A stretch of 8,914 bases of DNA from Haloarculaceae archaeon (GTDB lineage Archaea; Halobacteriota; Halobacteria; Halobacteriales; Haloarculaceae). This document shows, piece after piece, positions 5,957-8,914 of this stretch. Below the pieces are notes generated by a model, which worked only from the letters and a program-made list of their open reading frames with translations, ran no database searches and was not told the origin of the DNA. How positions within the stretch are numbered: the stretch's first letter is position 1; each line of letters starts with the position of its first letter. Location of the stretch: NCBI GenBank assembly GCA_018609665.1, contig JAHENN010000297.1, positions 1-8,914 of the forward strand. Direction: 5' to 3'. The position numbers and the translations under genes were made by a program.

Positions 5957-7110
5957 CACTCGCTCAGTGCGCCCTCCTCGTACTCGACGTCGTTGTACCG
6001 CTGGATGACCATGATGTCCGACCAGTGGCGTTTGTACTCGATCGGGAGGAACTCCGTGTAGTCGGTGCGCTCGGCGTAGGCGGTGCCGCTGAAGTCGGTC
6101 TCGAGCCACGCCCGCTTGACGCCTTCGACGATGTCGGGGTGGAGGTTGTACCGATAGGTGATCGGGCCGTTGGGGAACGGATTCGACGCCCAGACCACCT
6201 TGAAATCGCCGAAGCTGAGGCTGCTGTCGCCCTCGACGGTGTCCTTGAAGCAGGTCGAGCAGATGGGGCCGGCGTCGAAGTCGCCGGCGGCGATACCACG
6301 GGTCGTCTGTGAGTGGCCACCCGAGAAGTTGACCTCGTAGTCCTCCCCGGGGGTCACGTCGAACTTCTGGTCGAACAGCGCCGACGGCGCCTGGTTGCCG
6401 GAGTTCGACGCCGGCTCGGAGTGGGCCATCTTCACCTCGTCGCGCGCGAAGTCCTCGACGCTCTGGATGTCGCCCGCGTCGGCGCGGGTCGTGGCGAACA
6501 GCCGGTAGCCGAACGCCCCGTCGCTGGCGATGCCGACCGCGAACGGGACGGCACCCGCGAGGTTCACGGCGAACGTCGTCGTCCCCGTCGAGAAGTTCGC
6601 GATGTGCGCCCGTTCCGAGCGCATCGCCTCGACGGAGGCCGCGTAGTTCTGGACCCGGCTGTACTCGACGTCCTTGCCGGTCTCCTCGCGGATGCGCTCG
6701 AACACGGCCTCGAAGTCCTCCTCGTACCGACCCTCGACGTCCTCGGCGGGACTCTCGGTGAACACCAGCGTGTCGGGGTCGAGCCACTCGCTCTCGTCGT
6801 CGGGGCGCTCCCGGACCGGCTCGCCGTGGGGTACCTCCTCGACGTCGCTGTTGCCCATCCGCTCGAGGTCGGCCTTCTGCCCGCGCTCGTACCCGGCGTC
6901 GATCAGCGGCGTCGCCAGGTAGTTGTTCTCCTCCCAGCCCGGGTCGGAAAAGTCGAAGGAGTCGCCGTCCGCGAGCATGGGGTCGCTGGACCCGCCGGAC
7001 CCACCCGAACTGTCGTTCGTGCCGCCCCCGACACAACCGGCAGCGCCGACCGCGAACGCTCCCGTCGCCGCCTCGAGAGCGCGCCGCCGCGTGATGTTGT
7101 CTTCCGACAT
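5956..7110 (-). CDS. phnD: Phosphonate/phosphorus-compound ABC transporter substrate-binding lipoprotein
   Basis: This 384-residue extracytoplasmic receptor is the first gene of the operon. It begins with a Tat lipoprotein signal, with TRRRALEA at residues 7-14 and a lipobox AAGC with Cys26 as the lipid anchor. A Gly/Ser linker (about 27-43) separates the anchor from the binding domain. PhnD-family ligand-pocket features include FSTGTTT (S174-T175-G176), AHSEPASNSGNQAP (229-242) and SGGHSQTTRGIAAGDFDAG, which match the helix-end anion-binding loops of phosphonate and phosphite receptors. A CSTC pair (C284, C287) is unusual for a secreted haloarchaeal protein. The ATG at 7110 fits the Tat motif and a TATA box about 50 bp upstream. 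The open frame continues far upstream, but only antisense to the next gene. The exact ligand cannot be deduced. Confidence 0.92.
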   Translation of the reverse strand: MSEDNITRRRALEAATGAFAVGAAGCVGGGTNDSSGGSGGSSDPMLADGDSFDFSDPGWEENNYLATPLIDAGYERGQKADLERMGNSDVEEVPHGEPVRERPDDESEWLDPDTLVFTESPAEDVEGRYEEDFEAVFERIREETGKDVEYSRVQNYAASVEAMRSERAHIANFSTGTTTFAVNLAGAVPFAVGIASDGAFGYRLFATTRADAGDIQSVEDFARDEVKMAHSEPASNSGNQAPSALFDQKFDVTPGEDYEVNFSGGHSQTTRGIAAGDFDAGPICSTCFKDTVEGDSSLSFGDFKVVWASNPFPNGPITYRYNLHPDIVEGVKRAWLETDFSGTAYAERTDYTEFLPIEYKRHWSDIMVIQRYNDVEYEEGALSE

Positions 7111-7154
7111 CACCTGTGTCCGGACCCGACAGAGGCAAAAGTGGTTGTAATTCC

Positions 7155-7162
7155 TATATATA
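7155..7162 (-). promoter_or_regulatory. TATA box of the phnDCEE-HAD operon
   Basis: The minus strand reads GGGCTATATATAGGAATT. Transcription should start about 25-27 bp downstream, near 7131, giving a leader of roughly 20 nt before the ATG at 7110. AGGTG lies immediately before that ATG. No other plausible promoter is seen within the operon. Confidence 0.6.
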
Positions 7163-7196
7163 GCCCACATTCCCGCCGGGACGGCTATGATGGCTA

Positions 7197-7213
7197 TATA
7201 CCGGAACGTTCGG
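7197..7213. promoter_or_regulatory. Candidate regulator-binding element upstream of the phnD promoter
   Basis: The plus strand reads TATACCGGAACGTTCGG, with GAACGTTC (7204-7211) as a perfect 8-bp palindrome. Flanking CC/GG pairs extend it to 14 bp (7201-7214) with one mismatched pair. It lies about 38 bp upstream of the operon TATA box. It matches 13 of 17 positions of the element at 2312-2328 that precedes the metallophosphoesterase promoter. A common activator or repressor of phosphorus-scavenging genes is a reasonable inference. Confidence 0.4.
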
Positions 7214-7264
7214 GACGGTTTGCAGTCCCCACACACGGCGTCGGTCGCACCCGGTCGAGAGGGG

Positions 7265-7272
7265 TATATATA
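7265..7272 (+). promoter_or_regulatory. TATA box of the glycerophosphodiesterase gene
   Basis: The sequence GGGGTATATATACGTC places an AT-only octamer about 43-50 bp before the ATG at 7315. Initiation is expected near 7293, just after a run of seven T (7286-7292), leaving a leader of about 20 nt. Confidence 0.6.
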
Positions 7273-7286
7273 CGTCATAGCGACGT
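7272..7286. promoter_or_regulatory. Candidate operator between TATA box and start site
   Basis: ACGTC-ATAGC-GACGT is a perfect 5+5 inverted repeat that begins at the end of the TATA box and ends at the T-run preceding the expected transcription start. A protein bound here would block the transcription machinery, so repression is the simplest reading. Just downstream, GACCG-A-CGGTC (7293-7303) forms a second small dyad in the leader. Confidence 0.35.
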
Positions 7287-7314
7287 TTTTTTGACCGACG
7301 GTCGGGGCGAACGC

Positions 7315-8538
7315 ATGGACGATATCAACCGCCGCACGCTCCTCAGGGCCTCGGCGGCCGCGACGGGAGGTGCGCTGGTCGCGAGTTCCGCGGGCGCAGA
7401 CGAGACGCGGACGGGTCGCAGCAACCGATTCCGGACGCCCCGCGGCGCGGTCGCGGAGGTCGCTCACCGGGGGTTCGCCGGCCGGTATCCGGAGAACACC
7501 CTCGCGGCGGTCCAGGAGGCCGCCCGGGCCGGCGCCGACATGATCGAAATCGACGTGCTGCCGTGCCGGGACGGGACCGTCGTCGTGTTCCACGACGAGA
7601 CCCTCGGCGACAAGACCGACGAGGAGGGCGCCGTGGTCGCGACCGACTGTGAAACCGTCACCAGCGCGGAGGTGCTCCGGAGCGGACAGACGATTCCCAC
7701 GCTCCGGGAGGTGCTGGAGACGGTGCCGACGTCGACCGCACTGAACGTCGAGTTCAAAAACTCCGGGCCCGATGGGTACGTGGAGTTCGCCCGGCGGGTG
7801 TTCGCGCTGCTGGACCAGTACGACCACGAGGTCATCATCTCGTCGTTCAACGCCGACGCGATGGCCGCCTGTCGGGAGGTCGACCCCACGGTCCCCATCG
7901 CATACCTCTTCGCCGACGACTCCGGGCAGGGAATGGCCGTCGCCCGGCAGTACGACTGCGAGGCGGTCCACCCGTCGAACGGCGTGGTGGACCGGGAGCT
8001 CGTCTGCACCGCCCACGACGAGAGCCGGGCGGTCAACGTCTACACGCTTGACACCTGGCAGGAGGTCGAGGAGTTGCGGGCGCTGGGCGTCGACGGCGTC
8101 ATCACCGACTATCGGCTCACGGGGTTCGGGAACCGCTATGACCCCTCGGTCCCGCGGTCGGCGTGTGCGAGCGGGTCGCGCCGCGACGACGGCGATGTCT
8201 TCACCGCGGGAGAGACCAACCGCGTCGATATCGCCGTGACCGCGCCCGAACGGTCGACCGTCCGGGACGCGATCCCGGACACCTGGCGGCCGCTGACGGA
8301 GGCCGGCGACGAGGTCACCGTCGAGGAAGCCGACAATCGGACGTATCTGGTCTTCGACCGGCCGGCTTCTGCGGGCGAACGAACGACGTACACGTACTTC
8401 GTTGAGGCGCCCCGGGAGACGGGCGACTACGAGTTCGGCCCCGTCGCGGTCCGCCCGCACGGCGCGCGGGCGTTCACTCCGGTCCCCTCGACGACCGACC
8501 GCAACGCCGTCGTCGGACGAGATACCGAACTCGACTGA
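7315..8538 (+). CDS. glpQ: Tat-exported glycerophosphodiester phosphodiesterase with extra C-terminal beta-rich domain
   Basis: This 407-residue secreted enzyme would hydrolyse glycerophosphodiesters to glycerol 3-phosphate and an alcohol. Residues 5-28 form a Tat signal (NRRTLLRAS, then a small-residue stretch ending SSAGA). No lipobox Cys is present, so the protein is probably released or surface-associated. The GDPD TIM-barrel spans about 46-280, with HRGFAGRYPENT (catalytic H51, R52, E60), MIEIDV (E78, D80), FHDETL (second catalytic H93), LNVEFK (E146, K148) and, near the end, GVDGVITDYR. Residues about 295-407 form an additional domain with VRDAIPDTW, YTYFVEAP and YEFGPVAV. It resembles the immunoglobulin-like modules of haloarchaeal surface proteins and is not part of a minimal GlpQ. 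The ATG is supported by the Tat motif and TATA spacing. It is transcribed divergently from the phn-type operon and probably responds to the same phosphorus limitation. Confidence 0.93.
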   Translation: MDDINRRTLLRASAAATGGALVASSAGADETRTGRSNRFRTPRGAVAEVAHRGFAGRYPENTLAAVQEAARAGADMIEIDVLPCRDGTVVVFHDETLGDKTDEEGAVVATDCETVTSAEVLRSGQTIPTLREVLETVPTSTALNVEFKNSGPDGYVEFARRVFALLDQYDHEVIISSFNADAMAACREVDPTVPIAYLFADDSGQGMAVARQYDCEAVHPSNGVVDRELVCTAHDESRAVNVYTLDTWQEVEELRALGVDGVITDYRLTGFGNRYDPSVPRSACASGSRRDDGDVFTAGETNRVDIAVTAPERSTVRDAIPDTWRPLTEAGDEVTVEEADNRTYLVFDRPASAGERTTYTYFVEAPRETGDYEFGPVAVRPHGARAFTPVPSTTDRNAVVGRDTELD

Positions 8539-8539
8539 C

Positions 8540-8632
8540 GCTTTCGAGTAGTGGCCGTCGATGGTCAGATCAGGGTGTGTATTGAGTGGTTCGCAGTGAC
8601 GGCTATCGACTCGACATCACTGCCTCGAAAGC
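8540..8632. repeat. Nested inverted repeats after the glpQ stop codon
   Basis: GCTTTCGAG (8540-8548) is perfectly complementary to CTCGAAAGC (8624-8632). A second perfect 7-bp pair, GCAGTGA (8593-8599) and TCACTGC (8617-8623), stacks directly against its right arm. The left arm begins two bases after the glpQ stop codon. A third pair, GTGGTTCG (8586-8593) with CGAACCAC (8679-8686), would compete. The region could be a structured 3' UTR or a relic of a small mobile repeat. Confidence 0.45.
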
Positions 8633-8804
8633 CCTCGCGGCGCTCGGCGGTCGATGATTCCTTTCACAAAAATACGAACGAACCACCCGCATGACACGCA
8701 CCCTCGCCCGCCCGGCTGACCCGCGGCGTCTTCACTGCGACCGGACCTCGTGAAGCGTTCGGAGACACCGCTCCGACCGACGACGGACACGACCAGACGC
8801 CACG

Positions 8805-8812
8805 TTTTACTA
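8805..8812 (+). promoter_or_regulatory. TATA-like box of the gene starting at 8836
   Basis: TTTTACTA is the only AT-rich patch near this gene. Its centre lies about 28 bp before the ATG, the spacing expected for a leaderless transcript, which is common in haloarchaea. Confidence 0.45.
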
Positions 8813-8835
8813 CGGGCGCCCGACAGTTCCCGCCC

Positions 8836-8914
8836 ATGCAGAAGGTATCCATCGACGACCTCGACAACCACCCGCGCGTCGCCGATGTCCAGAAACACGC
8901 CGCGGACCCGCTGA
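8836..8914 (+). CDS. N-terminal fragment of a probable cupin-domain protein (3' end outside window)
   Basis: Twenty-six codons are visible, beginning MQKVSIDDLDNHPRVADVQK and running off the end of the window. The pattern 'M-x-KVSIDD-(D/E)' followed by a 'VADVQKHAADPL' segment resembles the start of small haloarchaeal cupin proteins, whose metal-binding His motifs would lie beyond the window. The family call rests only on this resemblance. The start is supported by the TATA-like box at leaderless spacing and by haloarchaeal codon use. No functional tie to the phosphorus genes is visible. Confidence 0.5.
   Translation, partial: MQKVSIDDLDNHPRVADVQKHAADPL

Noticed and set aside
4835..6061. Plus-strand 408-codon frame opposite permease and ATPase genes
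   Set aside because: Antisense shadow; the minus strand carries Walker A, signature and Walker B motifs.
6313..7314. Upstream extension of the glpQ frame
   Set aside because: It is antisense to phnD and passes through the promoter region; the Tat signal and TATA spacing place the start at 7315.
7111..8460. Upstream extension of the phnD frame to an 834-codon protein
   Set aside because: The extension is antisense to glpQ and crosses both promoters; the Tat lipoprotein signal fixes the start at 7110.
8617..8898. Minus-strand 93-codon frame in the last intergenic region
   Set aside because: It overlaps the start of the plus-strand gene at 8836 and its promoter, and shows no protein features.

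Overview
The window looks like chromosomal DNA of a halophilic archaeon (class Halobacteria). It is very GC-rich, and the deduced proteins are rich in Asp and Glu. All three deduced secreted proteins start with twin-arginine (Tat) signals. The promoters are isolated TATA boxes about 25-45 bp before start codons, with no bacterial -35/-10 pairs. Several starts are GTG. No rRNA, tRNA, CRISPR array, transposase or integrase gene was seen.

Layout: (1) Positions 1-120 hold the 3' end of an unrecognised plus-strand gene. (2) Positions 312-2221, minus strand, hold a Tat-exported metallophosphoesterase whose reading frame is broken by one missing base near 1355-1358, separating the GNHD motif from the later His motifs. 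(3) Positions about 2288-2873 form a gene-poor gap with promoter DNA, an 8-bp hairpin and at most one doubtful 47-codon ORF. (4) Positions 7110 down to 2874, minus strand, hold a compact five-gene operon: phnD-like binding lipoprotein, phnC-like ATPase, two phnE-like permeases and a HAD-family phosphatase. Every junction overlaps or nearly touches. (5) A divergent promoter region at 7111-7314 separates this operon from (6) a plus-strand Tat-exported glycerophosphodiester phosphodiesterase (7315-8538) with an extra C-terminal beta-rich domain. (7) Positions 8539-8835 are non-coding with several nested inverted repeats. (8) The first 26 codons of a plus-strand gene begin at 8836; its N-terminus resembles haloarchaeal cupin proteins.

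Together the genes look like a phosphorus-scavenging locus. The exported phosphodiesterase, and the metallophosphoesterase if intact, would release phosphomonoesters or phosphate outside the cell. The PhnCDE-type ABC importer would take up a phosphonate, phosphite or small phosphorylated compound. The cytoplasmic HAD enzyme, translationally coupled to the second permease, could dephosphorylate the imported compound. No C-P lyase or phosphonatase gene is present, so an organophosphate is as likely a substrate as a phosphonate; this is inference.

The most interesting regulatory signal is a 17-bp palindrome-like element, TATAC(C/G)GG(A/T)ACGT(T/A)C(G/C)G. It occurs upstream of both the metallophosphoesterase promoter and the phnD promoter, suggesting a shared, possibly phosphate-responsive, regulator.
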